NCBI GenBank assembly: GCA_002454195.1
Contig: DKIJ01000002.1
Coordinates: 28,847-92,846, forward strand
Direction: 5' to 3'
Source of the DNA: Flavobacterium sp. UBA6721
GTDB lineage: Bacteria; Bacteroidota; Bacteroidia; Flavobacteriales; Flavobacteriaceae
DNA length: 64,000 bases
Shown: positions 1 to 10,747 of the stretch, in pieces
Numbering within the stretch: the stretch's first letter is position 1
Layout of the letters: each line of letters begins with the position of its first letter
Translations under genes and position numbers: made by a program
Notes under the pieces: model-generated
Database searches by the model: none
What the model was told of the DNA's origin: nothing
Seen by the model: the letters and a program-made list of their open reading frames with translations, nothing else

Positions 1-667
1 TCCAAATGTCATTGAGACCTAAAGTGTTAAAATCTAATAAATCAGCTTGCAAATCCGAAGGGATAATCATATTCGTTTGATTGCGTAAAACCACAGATAC
101 ATAATGTTTTCCTTTACTTAAAGCCTCTTCCTGAAGTTGAAGTGTGTTTTGATAATTTGGGTTAATTTGGTTCAAATACACTAAATCATCATAGGCTTTT
201 CTAATATCCATTTTGTTTGACGACTTTAGTAAAGCCAAACTATTTGCATATAAAAATTTAGACAAGGCATTTTTGCTGTCTACAATTTGTTTGTTGTAAT
301 TATCAAAAGTGAATTTTGCATTTCTCCCTTCTTTGATTAATTGTAATGGAAGCAACGGTTTGATTTTTTCCTGACGATTATTTAATTGCAAGTAAGTGTT
401 GTAAATACGTTCCAAATTAGCCGTATTTTTATCTTGTTCTAATAAATTCAAGTTGTTTAAATCTCTTTCGGTCGCTTTAAAAAAAGCTTCTTCCAGGAGA
501 TATACATAATCCTGGTTTCCTTTCTTGTCTTTATTAGCACGCAAATTAGCAATGGCATTGTCTATAGCTTCATCATAATTCCCAGAGGTCAATAAATTTC
601 TAGTTTGTTTAACGCCACAAGAAAAGAATTGTAAAAAAGTAAAAAGTAGGAGTAATATTTTTTTCAT
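1..667 (-). CDS. Lipoprotein of unknown function, 3' end outside the window
   Basis: An open frame runs from an ATG at 667 leftward off the edge of the window, so at least 222 residues are present and the C-terminus is missing. The protein starts with MKK and a hydrophobic stretch ending in FFSC, a lipoprotein signal with the acceptor cysteine near residue 17. The rest is helical and rich in Asn, Leu and Lys; segments such as GNYDEAIDNAIANL resemble tetratricopeptide-type helices, but I cannot assign a family. A surface or periplasmic lipoprotein is the most that can be inferred. It lies in the same direction as the downstream-numbered sugar transporter gene, with a hairpin terminator between them. 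Confidence 0.7.
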   Translation of the reverse strand, partial: MKKILLLLFTFLQFFSCGVKQTRNLLTSGNYDEAIDNAIANLRANKDKKGNQDYVYLLEEAFFKATERDLNNLNLLEQDKNTANLERIYNTYLQLNNRQEKIKPLLPLQLIKEGRNAKFTFDNYNKQIVDSKNALSKFLYANSLALLKSSNKMDIRKAYDDLVYLNQINPNYQNTLQLQEEALSKGKHYVSVVLRNQTNMIIPSDLQADLLDFNTLGLNDIW

Positions 668-753
668 TTTCAAAAATTTAGAACAAATATATTTTTTTTA
701 AAATTAAATTGTCCAAATACATGCCAATTTGATTCAAGATTGTATATAAAACA

Positions 754-790
754 ACAAAGCCGTCAAAATTTGTTTCATTTGACGGCTTTG
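754..790 (-). terminator. Hairpin terminator after the MFS transporter gene
   Basis: A perfect 13-bp stem (754-766 with 778-790, arm CAAAGCCGTCAAA) closes an 11-nt loop. On the minus strand it is followed by a T-rich run. It lies 22 bases beyond the stop codon of the transporter gene. Confidence 0.75.
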
Positions 791-811
791 CTGTTAGTTT
801 TTTATTAATTT

Positions 812-2281
812 TTAATGTCCTCCACCTTCGGATTCCACGTGTGTTATTCCTTGTTTTTTTAGAATTTTAGGGCAATAAAAACCGTAAAATGCCAAATAAG
901 CAAAACCTAAAAGCGGTATAATATATGAAAAGTGCGTCCAAGAAATTCCAAAAATTCCTTCTGGACTACTTAAGTCAAAATCACAAATTTTACCTTGAAT
1001 TAATGGAATAACTCCTCCACCTAAAATCATCATAATTAAGAAAGAAGAAGCTTTTCCAGTATTTTTTCCTAAACCAGCAATGGCTAAGTCAAAAATAGAA
1101 GGCCACATAATAGACAAGAATAATCCACCTGATATAAAGAAGAATTTAGCAATCTCTTTATCCGGAAATACAAGTCCTAATAACATCATTGCTAAACCAG
1201 AGATTCCATATAACATAAGTGTTTTTCCGGCATTTTTACCTCCAAGAAAACTCATAAAAATGAACAATAATATCCAAATAGGGTAGATGTAAAAAGCAGA
1301 AACATCATGTTTTGCAAAAACATTAGCACCTATAATTACTCCGAAAGCGATAGTAGGAACAATGAATTTTAAAAGTAAATTTACCGTTTTAGAAGTGTTA
1401 AAAACATTCACTCCTCCGTTCCAACGACCAATCATTAAACTTCCCCAATACAACGCAATAAATGGAGGGATGGCTTCCTCTAAAATATTTCCAAATTCAG
1501 CTGTTTTTAATAGAGCTGGAAGATTACTAATGATAGAAACTTCAGTACCTACATAAATGAAAATAGCTAACATTCCCAAGTATAATTGTGGGTAATCAAG
1601 TATTGTGAAGTTTTTATGTCCGTGCTCAATAACAGCTTCTTCTTCCTTAACAGGATCTTCAATTTTAGAAAAAAGCATAAAAAGAGCCACAATTATAAAA
1701 GTGCATCCTAAGATGATAAATGGTAGTTTGATATCTTCTAGTGAAAGTGAAGTGTTTTTATTGTCTCCCATTCCAAATAATGCAATTCCTAACAAAATAG
1801 CACCAATTGTGGTTCCAAATGAGTTAACTCCTCCGGCTAATGTTAAACGATGAGCTCCAGTAACAGGACTTCCCATCTTGATTGCTAATGGGTTAGCAAC
1901 AATTTGTTGAATTGAAAATCCTAAACCAACTGTGAAAAGGGCAGCTAAGAAAAATCCAAAACTTTCCATTGTGGCAGCTGGAACAAATAAGAAAGATCCA
2001 ACAGCTGATAGTACTAATCCTCCTGCTAATGTTTTTTTGTAACCAAATTTTTGCAATACATCTGATTTCAAAGAAATTAGAAAAAAGATAATAGAACCCA
2101 CAAAATAAGCCGCATAAAATGCCCAGGCTACTAGTTGTGATTGAACTTGTGATAGGGTAAATACTTTTTTAAATACAGGTATCAAAATGTCGTTTGCAGA
2201 TCCTACAAATCCCCAGAAGAAAAAAACGGTTACAAGGGAGATGAATTGTCCCCATTTGGTTTGTAAATTTTCAGAATTCAT
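812..2281 (-). CDS. FucP-family MFS sugar:proton symporter, probably for N-acetylglucosamine
   Basis: The 489-residue inner-membrane protein has about twelve hydrophobic segments and the layout of the FucP branch of the major facilitator superfamily (L-fucose, glucose/galactose and NagP-type N-acetylglucosamine symporters). The N-terminal region FFFWGFVGSANDILIPVFKK is characteristic of the branch. Substrate is inferred from context: the gene is divergent from a GH20 beta-N-acetylhexosaminidase, so released GlcNAc or short chitin sugars are the likely cargo; fucose is an alternative because a GH95 remnant lies 5 kb away. Both genes share an intergenic region that contains an inverted repeat suitable as an operator. 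Length is normal for the family and no defect is visible. Confidence 0.85.
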   Translation of the reverse strand: MNSENLQTKWGQFISLVTVFFFWGFVGSANDILIPVFKKVFTLSQVQSQLVAWAFYAAYFVGSIIFFLISLKSDVLQKFGYKKTLAGGLVLSAVGSFLFVPAATMESFGFFLAALFTVGLGFSIQQIVANPLAIKMGSPVTGAHRLTLAGGVNSFGTTIGAILLGIALFGMGDNKNTSLSLEDIKLPFIILGCTFIIVALFMLFSKIEDPVKEEEAVIEHGHKNFTILDYPQLYLGMLAIFIYVGTEVSIISNLPALLKTAEFGNILEEAIPPFIALYWGSLMIGRWNGGVNVFNTSKTVNLLLKFIVPTIAFGVIIGANVFAKHDVSAFYIYPIWILLFIFMSFLGGKNAGKTLMLYGISGLAMMLLGLVFPDKEIAKFFFISGGLFLSIMWPSIFDLAIAGLGKNTGKASSFLIMMILGGGVIPLIQGKICDFDLSSPEGIFGISWTHFSYIIPLLGFAYLAFYGFYCPKILKKQGITHVESEGGGH

Positions 2282-2379
2282 AATTTTTTAGTTGTTTTTT
2301 AAAGGTGTGTTTTTTTATATCGGGTAAAAGTATTTTTTAAAATTTGAAAAAAAAAATATTATGTAGTTAAAATCGGTTT

Positions 2380-2412
2380 TTTTGAACGATAAATACAGGG
2401 TATTGTTCAAAA
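2380..2412. promoter_or_regulatory. Candidate operator between the divergent sugar genes
   Basis: Half-sites TTTTGAACGATA (2380-2391) and TATTGTTCAAAA (2401-2412) form an imperfect inverted repeat (11 of 12 matching) with a 9-base spacer. It sits midway between the transporter (minus) and hexosaminidase (plus) starts. The geometry fits a dimeric repressor site, but no regulator gene is adjacent. Confidence 0.4.
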
Positions 2413-2553
2413 TGGAATATTTTTGTTAAATTTATCCATATCCGACCTCTTTTTTGATTTTAATAAGATTCAAAAATTACTGTTTTTACGGACTAATAAA
2501 ACCTTTTAACTAAAAAAGTTTAAACAGCTAATTTTCTTAAAAATTTTTACAGT

Positions 2554-4578
2554 ATGAAATATGTTATTTTGTCTTTGTTTACCTATGTCATGGTTCAAGC
2601 TCAAATCAAGAAAGAGGATTTGAATTTGATGCCTTGGCCACAATCTGTTTCATTGTCGAATGCTTCGTTTGTTTTAAACAAGAATTTCAGTATTAATTGT
2701 AAGGCTGAAGCCAATTCAAGAGTGTTTAAAGCGGCTACCCAATTTTTGAGAAATTTAGACGAAAGATCAGGTTTGTTTTTTAATCAAGGTTTTGTTACTT
2801 CAACAGATGCATTGCCTCAAGCGGATTTGCAAATCAATTGTAGTCGAACAGGTAAAATTGTTTTAAATGAAGACGAAAGCTATCATTTAAAAGTGACATC
2901 AACTAAGATTGAAATTACGGCAACTACCGATTTAGGTGCATTACATGCTTTAGCTACTTTGTCGCAACTACTTCACAATAATGGAACTCAATTTTATTTT
3001 CCTGGAGTTGAAATTGATGACAAACCCAGATTTGCTTGGCGTGGTTTGATGATTGATGCTTCCCGACATTTTCAGACCGTCGATGTAATTAAGCGCAATT
3101 TGGACGGGATGGCAGCCATGAAAATGAATGTTTTTCACTGGCATTTAGTAGATGATCAAGGCTGGAGAATTGAATTGAAAAACCTACCTAAATTGACAGC
3201 ATTGGGTTCAGATGGGCAATATTACACCCAAGAGGAGATCAAAAATATTGTAAAATATGCCGATGAAAAAGGGATAATGGTGATTCCAGAAATCGATGTT
3301 CCCGGTCACGCTTCGGCTTTATTATCGGTTTTTCCAGAAATTGGAAGTCAAACCACTTCCAAATATGCAATTTCTAGAAAATCAGGAATTCACGATGCGG
3401 CTCTCGATCCAACGAATCCTAAAACCTATCAAATACTAGAAGCTATTTTTGACGAAGTTTGTCCGTTGTTTCCAAGTACTTATTTTCACATAGGTGGTGA
3501 CGAAAATAATGGGAAGGAATGGAATGCTAATGCTAAAATTCAGGAATTTAAGAAAAAGAACAAACTGGAAACGAATCATGATTTGCAAACCTATTTCAAT
3601 ATGAAATTGGTTCCGATGCTCAAAAAGCATGGCAAACAATTGATGGGATGGGAGGAAATCATGACGCCAGAAATGTCTAAAGAAGCTATTATTCATGCTT
3701 GGCGCGGAGTCAATGAAGGTTTACAGCCGGGCGCTTCTCTTGCCGCTGCGGCCAAAAATGGTTATAAAACATTGCTTTCAAATGGGTATTATATTGATTT
3801 GATGTTGTCTGTTGATTCCCATTATCTAAATGACCCAATGCCTAAAAATGTGACTTTTACTGAGGAGGAACAAGTTCGAATTCTGGGTGGAGAGGCTACA
3901 ATGTGGAGCGAACTGGTTACACCATTGACTATTGATTCCCGTATTTGGCCCAGAACAGCCGCAATTGCAGAGCGTTTATGGTCGAATGAAAATGTTAGGG
4001 ATTTGGAAGATATGCGCCGAAGATTGCGTAAAATTTCTTTTTATTTAGAGAAAATAGGTTTGACACATATTCGAAACAAAGAAGTGATTTTGCGAAATAT
4101 TTCTAATAACCAAGGCATTAAAGCGCTCAATGATTTTACCAATATCTGCGAACCTTATAAAATTTACAAACGCAATGGAGGCGGGAAGAAGTACTTTATG
4201 TATTCGCCTTTGACCTTGTTTGCTGATGCCTGTGCTGCCGATGCTCCAGATGCGTATGAGTTTAACAAAATGGTTAATCGATACCTAACAGACAAAGATG
4301 ATTCATCAAAAACGGAGATTGTGTATTATTTAAATAAATGGATCAATATGGATGTCGAGCTGAATGTGTTTAGTAAAAATGCACCTCTAATTCAACCGGT
4401 ATTGCCTTTAGCCAAACAATTAAGTACAGTAGCAACGGAATTGGTTTCTAGCTGGGAGAAAAAGCAAAGTCCTGATAAAGCACTGTTGAAAACAGCTTTA
4501 GAACAAATCAATACTCGCAATAATGCCGATGTGGAACTGGCTATTTATAACAGTCTGATGAAATTATCGGAATTGTAA
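2554..4578 (+). CDS. Beta-N-acetylhexosaminidase, GH20
   Basis: The 674-residue exported enzyme removes terminal N-acetylglucosamine or N-acetylgalactosamine from glycans or chitin oligomers. A signal peptide spans about residues 1-16 (ending VQAQ). The N-terminal GH20b-type domain (about 20-150) precedes the catalytic TIM barrel, which shows WRGLMIDASRHF, FHWHLVDDQGWRIE and the catalytic pair Asp316-Glu317 in HIGGDEN, followed by MGWEE and the Trp-containing GGEATMWSE substrate pocket. GH20 uses substrate-assisted catalysis with this Asp-Glu pair. A C-terminal helical extension of about 170 residues follows the barrel. It is divergent from the FucP-type transporter, consistent with a GlcNAc scavenging unit, and is followed by a strong terminator. 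Confidence 0.93.
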   Translation: MKYVILSLFTYVMVQAQIKKEDLNLMPWPQSVSLSNASFVLNKNFSINCKAEANSRVFKAATQFLRNLDERSGLFFNQGFVTSTDALPQADLQINCSRTGKIVLNEDESYHLKVTSTKIEITATTDLGALHALATLSQLLHNNGTQFYFPGVEIDDKPRFAWRGLMIDASRHFQTVDVIKRNLDGMAAMKMNVFHWHLVDDQGWRIELKNLPKLTALGSDGQYYTQEEIKNIVKYADEKGIMVIPEIDVPGHASALLSVFPEIGSQTTSKYAISRKSGIHDAALDPTNPKTYQILEAIFDEVCPLFPSTYFHIGGDENNGKEWNANAKIQEFKKKNKLETNHDLQTYFNMKLVPMLKKHGKQLMGWEEIMTPEMSKEAIIHAWRGVNEGLQPGASLAAAAKNGYKTLLSNGYYIDLMLSVDSHYLNDPMPKNVTFTEEEQVRILGGEATMWSELVTPLTIDSRIWPRTAAIAERLWSNENVRDLEDMRRRLRKISFYLEKIGLTHIRNKEVILRNISNNQGIKALNDFTNICEPYKIYKRNGGGKKYFMYSPLTLFADACAADAPDAYEFNKMVNRYLTDKDDSSKTEIVYYLNKWINMDVELNVFSKNAPLIQPVLPLAKQLSTVATELVSSWEKKQSPDKALLKTALEQINTRNNADVELAIYNSLMKLSEL

Positions 4579-4599
4579 TATTCAATCTCTTGAAAAAAA

Positions 4600-4637
4600 A
4601 CTCGTTTATCTGATTGTGGATAAACGAGTTTTTTTTT
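4600..4637 (+). terminator. Terminator after the GH20 gene
   Basis: An 11-bp perfect stem (ACTCGTTTATC at 4600-4610 with 4619-4629) and an 8-nt loop are followed by a run of eight T. It lies 22 bases after the stop codon. Confidence 0.85.
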
Positions 4638-4686
4638 GTTTGATGAGATAGTGATATTAATTGCTATTCATTTTGCTCATTTTGAT

Positions 4687-4801
4687 GAGATTCCTCCTTC
4701 GTCGGAATGACAAACAGGGTGTTAATTTTTGTTTGAAAAAAGGAATGTTATTTACCTAATCTACTTCCGCAATCTTGTCATTCCGACGAAGGAGGAATCT
4801 C
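4687..4801. repeat. 27-bp perfect inverted repeat in intergenic DNA
   Basis: The arm at 4687-4713 is the exact reverse complement of 4775-4801, with a 61-base spacer. The arm contains CCTCCTTCGTCGGAATGAC, a word of the kind dispersed between genes of flavobacterial genomes. It is not preceded by a gene end that needs a second terminator. Confidence 0.6.
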
Positions 4802-4884
4802 ATTAAGTAATTCGATAAAGTTGCTCATAGTTGCGGGCACGGAAAAAATTTTGGGGCTAAAGGGGGTGAAATTTGTTAAGTATT

Positions 4885-5295
4885 TTAATATTTGAATGAA
4901 TACCATATAATTGGTATTGCAACAAAAAAAAGAATATTGAAAATTATATCAATTGGTCTTTGTTTCATGTTTTTTTTAGTGGTTTTTTCTCCGGTTTTTA
5001 TTTCAATCAAAAGATCAGGGAGTCTAGAGATCATAATCAATGCGGCAGCAATTACTAATAGAATATTGTAGAAATGATTAATTGCATAAAAATATCCTAC
5101 TGTAAGAATAATTGAAAATATGAAAAACACAATTTCTGAATAAAGTGATTGTTTAATCATTTTGTTTACACCAGAACTTTTGGATGCTGGTAAACTCATA
5201 ATAATATTTAGTGAGCGGAAAATAAAACTTAATAAATTAATTCCAACAAATGTTAGGATTATCAGAGCAATAACTGTTTTTAAAATAATTATCAT
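4885..5295 (-). CDS. Small integral membrane protein of unknown function
   Basis: The 136-residue product has about four hydrophobic segments (residues about 4-30, 50-70, 75-92, 118-133) and basic loops such as KTGEKTTKKNMKQRP. I recognise no family. It starts at an ATG at 5295 and the gene upstream on the same strand (5413-5751) is separated by 117 bases, so a shared transcript is possible. No motif suggests an enzymatic role. Confidence 0.55.
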   Translation of the reverse strand: MIIILKTVIALIILTFVGINLLSFIFRSLNIIMSLPASKSSGVNKMIKQSLYSEIVFFIFSIILTVGYFYAINHFYNILLVIAAALIMISRLPDLLIEIKTGEKTTKKNMKQRPIDIIFNILFFVAIPIIWYSFKY

Positions 5296-5412
5296 GACAA
5301 TAGTTTTTTTAGTTTTTCAAGATTTTTTTTAATCTTATGTTAATTTATGAAACTTACTTAATTATTTCATGTAAGATGTAAAGTATCTGTTGTAGAGTTG
5401 CTTATGTGTTTG

Positions 5413-5751
5413 TTATGACAAATCTTTTTTTACAATATCAAGAAATTGTTTTTGAATATTGTCAATTGCTTCGTGATAATTAATCCATTTAGTACGATAT
5501 CTTACCAACCTTTTTTTAGAATCAGATTTCAGTTCTCCCACTAAATCTGCATTTAGAATATCAGCTTTGTGTTTAATCATAACTAAATTATTTTGTGCAT
5601 CTTCTGTTCTTCCTTTGTAATTTTTGATAACTTCATAAAGTTTTGCTATGTAACTTTCTATGTGATAGTACGATTGGTGTTTTAATTTATAGTTTTCTAT
5701 CCATTCTTTTCTGAAATTAACTTCTTTTTCAATATCTTCAAAAGTTTTCAT
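5413..5751 (-). CDS. Small soluble helical protein of unknown function
   Basis: The 112-residue protein is charged and almost entirely helical by composition (runs of Glu, Lys, Asn, few Gly or Pro), with no signal peptide or membrane segment. Its start MKTFEDIEKEVNFRKEW and the spaced hydrophobics suggest a coiled-coil or helical bundle. I do not recognise the family. The membrane protein gene at 4885-5295 follows on the same strand. Confidence 0.5.
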   Translation of the reverse strand: MKTFEDIEKEVNFRKEWIENYKLKHQSYYHIESYIAKLYEVIKNYKGRTEDAQNNLVMIKHKADILNADLVGELKSDSKKRLVRYRTKWINYHEAIDNIQKQFLDIVKKDLS

Positions 5752-5985
5752 TGTGATTTATGTTTAATAGTTTTAATCATTAAGCTTGTACAAGTAAATT
5801 TATTATAGATAATTTGAGCTATTTTGTATCAAATTAAATTGTTATGTATAATTTTAAAACTTTTCTGCGTTTTTCAAAAATAGTTTATATTCATACTAAA
5901 AGTTGAAAAATCTATTGATTAGTTTTCAACAAAAACCAGTTTTGAATTCCTTTTATAAGAATGCTAATAAGAAGCTTATTTTTTG

Positions 5986-5993
5986 TACTTTTG
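5986..5993 (+). promoter_or_regulatory. -7 promoter box for the ABC-F gene
   Basis: TACTTTTG matches the Bacteroidota -7 consensus TAnnTTTG and lies 24 bases before the ATG. No convincing -33 TTG was identified. Confidence 0.5.
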
Positions 5994-6008
5994 CGGCAAA
6001 TTTTATAA

Positions 6009-7637
<1,629 letters not shown>

Positions 7638-7656
7638 TTGAGTTCTACACGAAATA

Positions 7657-7736
7657 ACACCTCCCTAGCCCTCCTCAAGGAGGGAATTGTTACTAAGTAA
7701 TCTGAGGCTTCCCCTCTTGAGAGGGGTTAGGGGTGT
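7657..7736. repeat. Intergenic inverted repeat of flavobacterial type
   Basis: An arm containing CACCTCCCTAGCCCTCC is mirrored by one containing GAGGGGTTAGGGGTGT, with mismatches and about 25 bases between them. The GC-rich arms stand out against AT-rich flanks. Similar words occur between genes in many flavobacterial genomes. Confidence 0.5.
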
Positions 7737-7758
7737 GTAAAGAATATTATTCAATAAA

Positions 7759-7793
7759 AAAGGCAGTTTCAAAATGATGAAACTGCCTTTTTT
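7759..7793. terminator. Bidirectional hairpin terminator
   Basis: A stem AAGGCAGTTTCA / TGAAACTGCCTT with a short loop is flanked by A on the left and T on the right. It serves the ABC-F gene from the left and the GH95 remnant from the right. Confidence 0.8.
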
Positions 7794-7810
7794 GTTTGGG
7801 TTTTATTGAC

Positions 7811-8458
7811 TTATTTTCTAACTAATTGATAGTTTGTACCTTTAGTTGTTGGGAAAATAATTTGGTAACCTTTATCTGTTTTTTGAGAAGTGATGTAGGT
7901 GTTTTCTAATTTCAAAGGAACATTAGAAACCAGTATACATTCGGCACCGTTTAATGATTTTACAGCAACGGTTTGTAATTCTTGATTGTTCCAGTTCATG
8001 CTAATTTCAAAGCCACCTCTTGCCACAAGTCCTTTAACTTGACCTTCTTTCCAAGCTTTAGGTAGGGCTGGTAACAATTGAATATAACCATTGTAACTTT
8101 GTACTAACATTTCTGCCATACCAGCTGTTCCAGCAAAGTTTCCGTCAATTTGGAAAGGAGGATGTGCATCAAAAAAGTTAGGATAGGTTCCTCCAACTCC
8201 CGAATTACGAGCTAAAGGGTCTACATAGTTTAATAATTGTCTTATCAAATTATAGGCATGATCCCCGTCTTGTAAACGAGCCCACCAGTTAATTTTCCAT
8301 CCTTTACTCCAACCTGTACCTTCGTCGCCACGTATTTCTAAGGTTTTTTTGGAGGCATCTAAAAATTTAGAATTTGAGGGTGTAATTTCTCTACCTGGAT
8401 ACAATCCGAATAAGTGTGATACGTGTCGGTGATGAATATCGGTAAATGTAGAATTTTT
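7811..8458 (-). pseudogene. 3' remnant of a GH95-type alpha-L-fucosidase gene
   Basis: The frame contains the C-terminal quarter of a glycoside hydrolase of the GH95 type (full proteins are roughly 750-820 residues). It opens after a TAA at 8459-8461 and at once reads [14 protein letters not shown], the conserved core motif of GH95, then a helical barrel end ([31 protein letters not shown]) and the beta-sandwich tail. A start at TTG 8404 would give 197 residues, but it would begin inside the conserved motif. No signal peptide and no catalytic first half exist upstream; instead 200 AT-rich bases lead to pyrR. This is a deletion remnant, not an alternative short enzyme. Confidence 0.8.
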
Positions 8459-8627
8459 TTAATATTTCCCCGAAGGTATAATTTTTACTGGGATTTTTTA
8501 TAAATCAATTGTAACAAAACAGATATAATTGTTATAATTAACAATATTTAATGGTTATTTAAGGAAGCTGAAAAAAGAAAACTTTTGTGTAATATAATTA
8601 TCATAAGTATTGATAGATTTGAATTTG

Positions 8628-8635
8628 TATATTTG
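8628..8635 (+). promoter_or_regulatory. -7 promoter box for pyrR
   Basis: TATATTTG matches TAnnTTTG and lies 24 bases before the pyrR ATG. A TTG at 8610-8612 could be the -33 element, though the spacing is shorter than usual. No PyrR-type attenuator hairpins are visible. Confidence 0.5.
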
Positions 8636-8659
8636 CACAACCCAACATAACACTTTATT

Positions 8660-9199
8660 ATGACTCAAAAAGTTTTGCTTAATTCCAAAGAAGTCGATAT
8701 TATTTTACATCGTTTAGCTTGTCAGCTAATTGAAAAACATCTCGATTTTAAGGATACTATTTTGATTGGAATTCAACCGAGAGGAACATTTTTAGCAGAA
8801 CGTCTTAAAGAAGTATTAGAAAAAGAATATCAAACTCCTGAAATTCAATTAGGATACTTAGATATCACTTTTTTTAGAGATGATTTCAGAAGAACCGAAA
8901 AGCCTCTTGAAGCCAACAAAACAAATATTAATTTTATCGTCGAAAATAAGAAAGTTATTTTTATCGACGATGTTTTGTACACTGGAAGAAGCATAAGAGC
9001 AGCATTAACAGCGGTGCAGTCATTTGGTCGTCCATCAGAAATTGAATTATTGGTTTTAATTGATAGACGTTTTAGTCGAAATTTACCTATCCAACCTGAT
9101 TATCGAGGAAGACAGGTAGATGCTATTAATAATGAAAAGGTAAAGGTAAGTTGGAAAGAAAATGATGGAGAAGATGCCGTTTATGTAGTAACTAATTAA
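8660..9199 (+). CDS. pyrR: PyrR bifunctional regulator / uracil phosphoribosyltransferase
   Basis: The 179-residue protein has the type I phosphoribosyltransferase fold. The PRPP loop VIFIDDVLYTGRSIRAAL (about residues 95-112) and the early PRGTFLAERL are PyrR features, and the length matches the family. PyrR in Firmicutes binds pyr mRNA and attenuates transcription in response to UMP and also converts uracil plus PRPP to UMP. Here it directly precedes pyrB (52-base gap), so co-transcription is likely. I see no binding loop in the leader, so the regulatory function is by family only. Confidence 0.92.
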   Translation: MTQKVLLNSKEVDIILHRLACQLIEKHLDFKDTILIGIQPRGTFLAERLKEVLEKEYQTPEIQLGYLDITFFRDDFRRTEKPLEANKTNINFIVENKKVIFIDDVLYTGRSIRAALTAVQSFGRPSEIELLVLIDRRFSRNLPIQPDYRGRQVDAINNEKVKVSWKENDGEDAVYVVTN

Positions 9200-9251
9200 C
9201 TCTGTCTTATTTAAAATTCCATCTGTAATAAAATAATAATCGTAGAAAAAA

Positions 9252-10178
9252 ATGAAAGAATTAAGCGTAAATCATTTATTAGGTATCAAATACATTAACA
9301 AAAATGATATAGACCTTATATTTGAAACAGCCGATCATTTTAAAGAAGTCATTAATCGTCCAATTAAGAAAGTGCCTTCGTTACGAGATATTACTATTGC
9401 CAATATATTTTTTGAAAATAGTACCCGAACCAAACTTTCTTTCGAATTAGCTCAAAAACGACTTTCAGCAGATGTAATTAGTTTTTCGGCAGCTCAGTCT
9501 TCTGTAAAAAAAGGAGAAACGCTTATAGATACTGTAAATAATATCCTTTCGATGAAGGTAGATATGGTAGTTATGCGTCATGCTAATCCTGGAGCAGCAC
9601 ACTTTTTATCCCAAAATGTAAAAGCAAGTATTGTAAATGCTGGAGATGGAGCCCATGAACATCCTACACAAGCCTTATTAGATAGTTATTCGATTAGAGA
9701 AAAATTAGGAGATGTAGCAGGCAAAAAAGTAGTGATTGTAGGTGATATTTTGCACTCCAGAGTTGCTTTGTCTAATATTTATGCATTACAAATGCAGGGA
9801 GCCGAAGTAAAAGTTTGCGGACCTAAAACTTTAATTCCTAAATATATTGAATCATTAGGTGTAAAAGTAGAATCAAACTTAAGAAACGCTTTAGAGTGGT
9901 GTGATGTAGCGAATATGCTTCGTGTTCAAAACGAAAGAATGGATGTGAATTATTTTCCGTCAACTCGTGAATATGCACAACAATATGGTGTTGACAAAAC
10001 TTTATTAGAATCATTGAATAAAGAAATTGTGATTATGCACCCTGGACCAATTAACAGAGGGGTCGAAATCACATCTGAAGTAGCTGATTCAGGACAATCC
10101 GTTATTTTAAATCAAGTGGAAAATGGAGTAGCTATTCGAATGGCAGTTATTTATCTTTTGGCTTCAAAAATTCAATAA
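9252..10178 (+). CDS. pyrB: Aspartate carbamoyltransferase catalytic subunit
   Basis: The 308-residue protein catalyses carbamoyl phosphate plus aspartate to carbamoyl aspartate, the first committed step of pyrimidine synthesis. The carbamoyl phosphate motif FENSTRTKLSFE (about residues 55-66), the 80s-loop region (SSVKKGET) and HPTQALLD (about 137-144) are all present, as is the C-terminal MHPGPINRGVEI. No regulatory PyrI gene follows, so the unregulated trimeric form is probable. It is downstream of pyrR in an apparent two-gene unit. Confidence 0.95.
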   Translation: MKELSVNHLLGIKYINKNDIDLIFETADHFKEVINRPIKKVPSLRDITIANIFFENSTRTKLSFELAQKRLSADVISFSAAQSSVKKGETLIDTVNNILSMKVDMVVMRHANPGAAHFLSQNVKASIVNAGDGAHEHPTQALLDSYSIREKLGDVAGKKVVIVGDILHSRVALSNIYALQMQGAEVKVCGPKTLIPKYIESLGVKVESNLRNALEWCDVANMLRVQNERMDVNYFPSTREYAQQYGVDKTLLESLNKEIVIMHPGPINRGVEITSEVADSGQSVILNQVENGVAIRMAVIYLLASKIQ

Positions 10179-10323
10179 ATTAAAAAAAACAAAGTAACTT
10201 TAGAAGTTGTTTTTGATTAATATTTATTTTTAAAATATTGATTATAAGTATTTTAATATAAAATTGTATTAAACAAAAACAAGCAAGATAAATTTAGTCC
10301 GATTAACCATTAATTTAACAGCT

Positions 10324-10659
10324 ATGAAAGTAGATCTAAAAGAACATACAATAACCATCAAGGATACTCAGGGCGATTTTGATTCATTCTTAACAAAGGT
10401 TAGTAGTCAATATAAAAGTTTTGAAAATCACAATATAATCATTGATTTATTAAGTTATAAGGAAGAAATAGCCGTAAGTAACTTAAAATTGTTTTTACCT
10501 TTATCAAAACAACATAAAAAATCAAAAAAATCATTTGTTATTGTTGTTGCTGATTCTGATTATAATGCATTACCAGAAAAATTAACCGTTGTTCCTTCCT
10601 TGTTAGAAGCTCATGATATTATTGAAATGGAAGAAATAGAGCGTGACTTAGGTTTTTAA
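10324..10659 (+). CDS. Small STAS-like protein linked to rnz
   Basis: The 111-residue cytoplasmic protein alternates strands and helices (IIIDLLSYKEEIAVSNLKLFLPL, SFVIVVADSD) in a way that resembles a STAS or anti-sigma-antagonist fold, but with no phosphorylatable Ser signature that I can place. It lies 88 bases upstream of rnz on the same strand. Function unknown; the family assignment is an inference from pattern. Confidence 0.6.
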   Translation: MKVDLKEHTITIKDTQGDFDSFLTKVSSQYKSFENHNIIIDLLSYKEEIAVSNLKLFLPLSKQHKKSKKSFVIVVADSDYNALPEKLTVVPSLLEAHDIIEMEEIERDLGF

Positions 10660-10747
10660 ATAGTTTAATTGTTTATTCGTTTAAAGTTTAATCGAATGAT
10701 TTTCTATTTTACGATTAAACAAATATAACCAGTTAACTAAATACACT

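Noticed and set aside
8402..8660. PyrR-binding attenuator before pyrR
   Set aside because: No anti-terminator or terminator hairpin pair and no conserved binding loop could be found in the leader.
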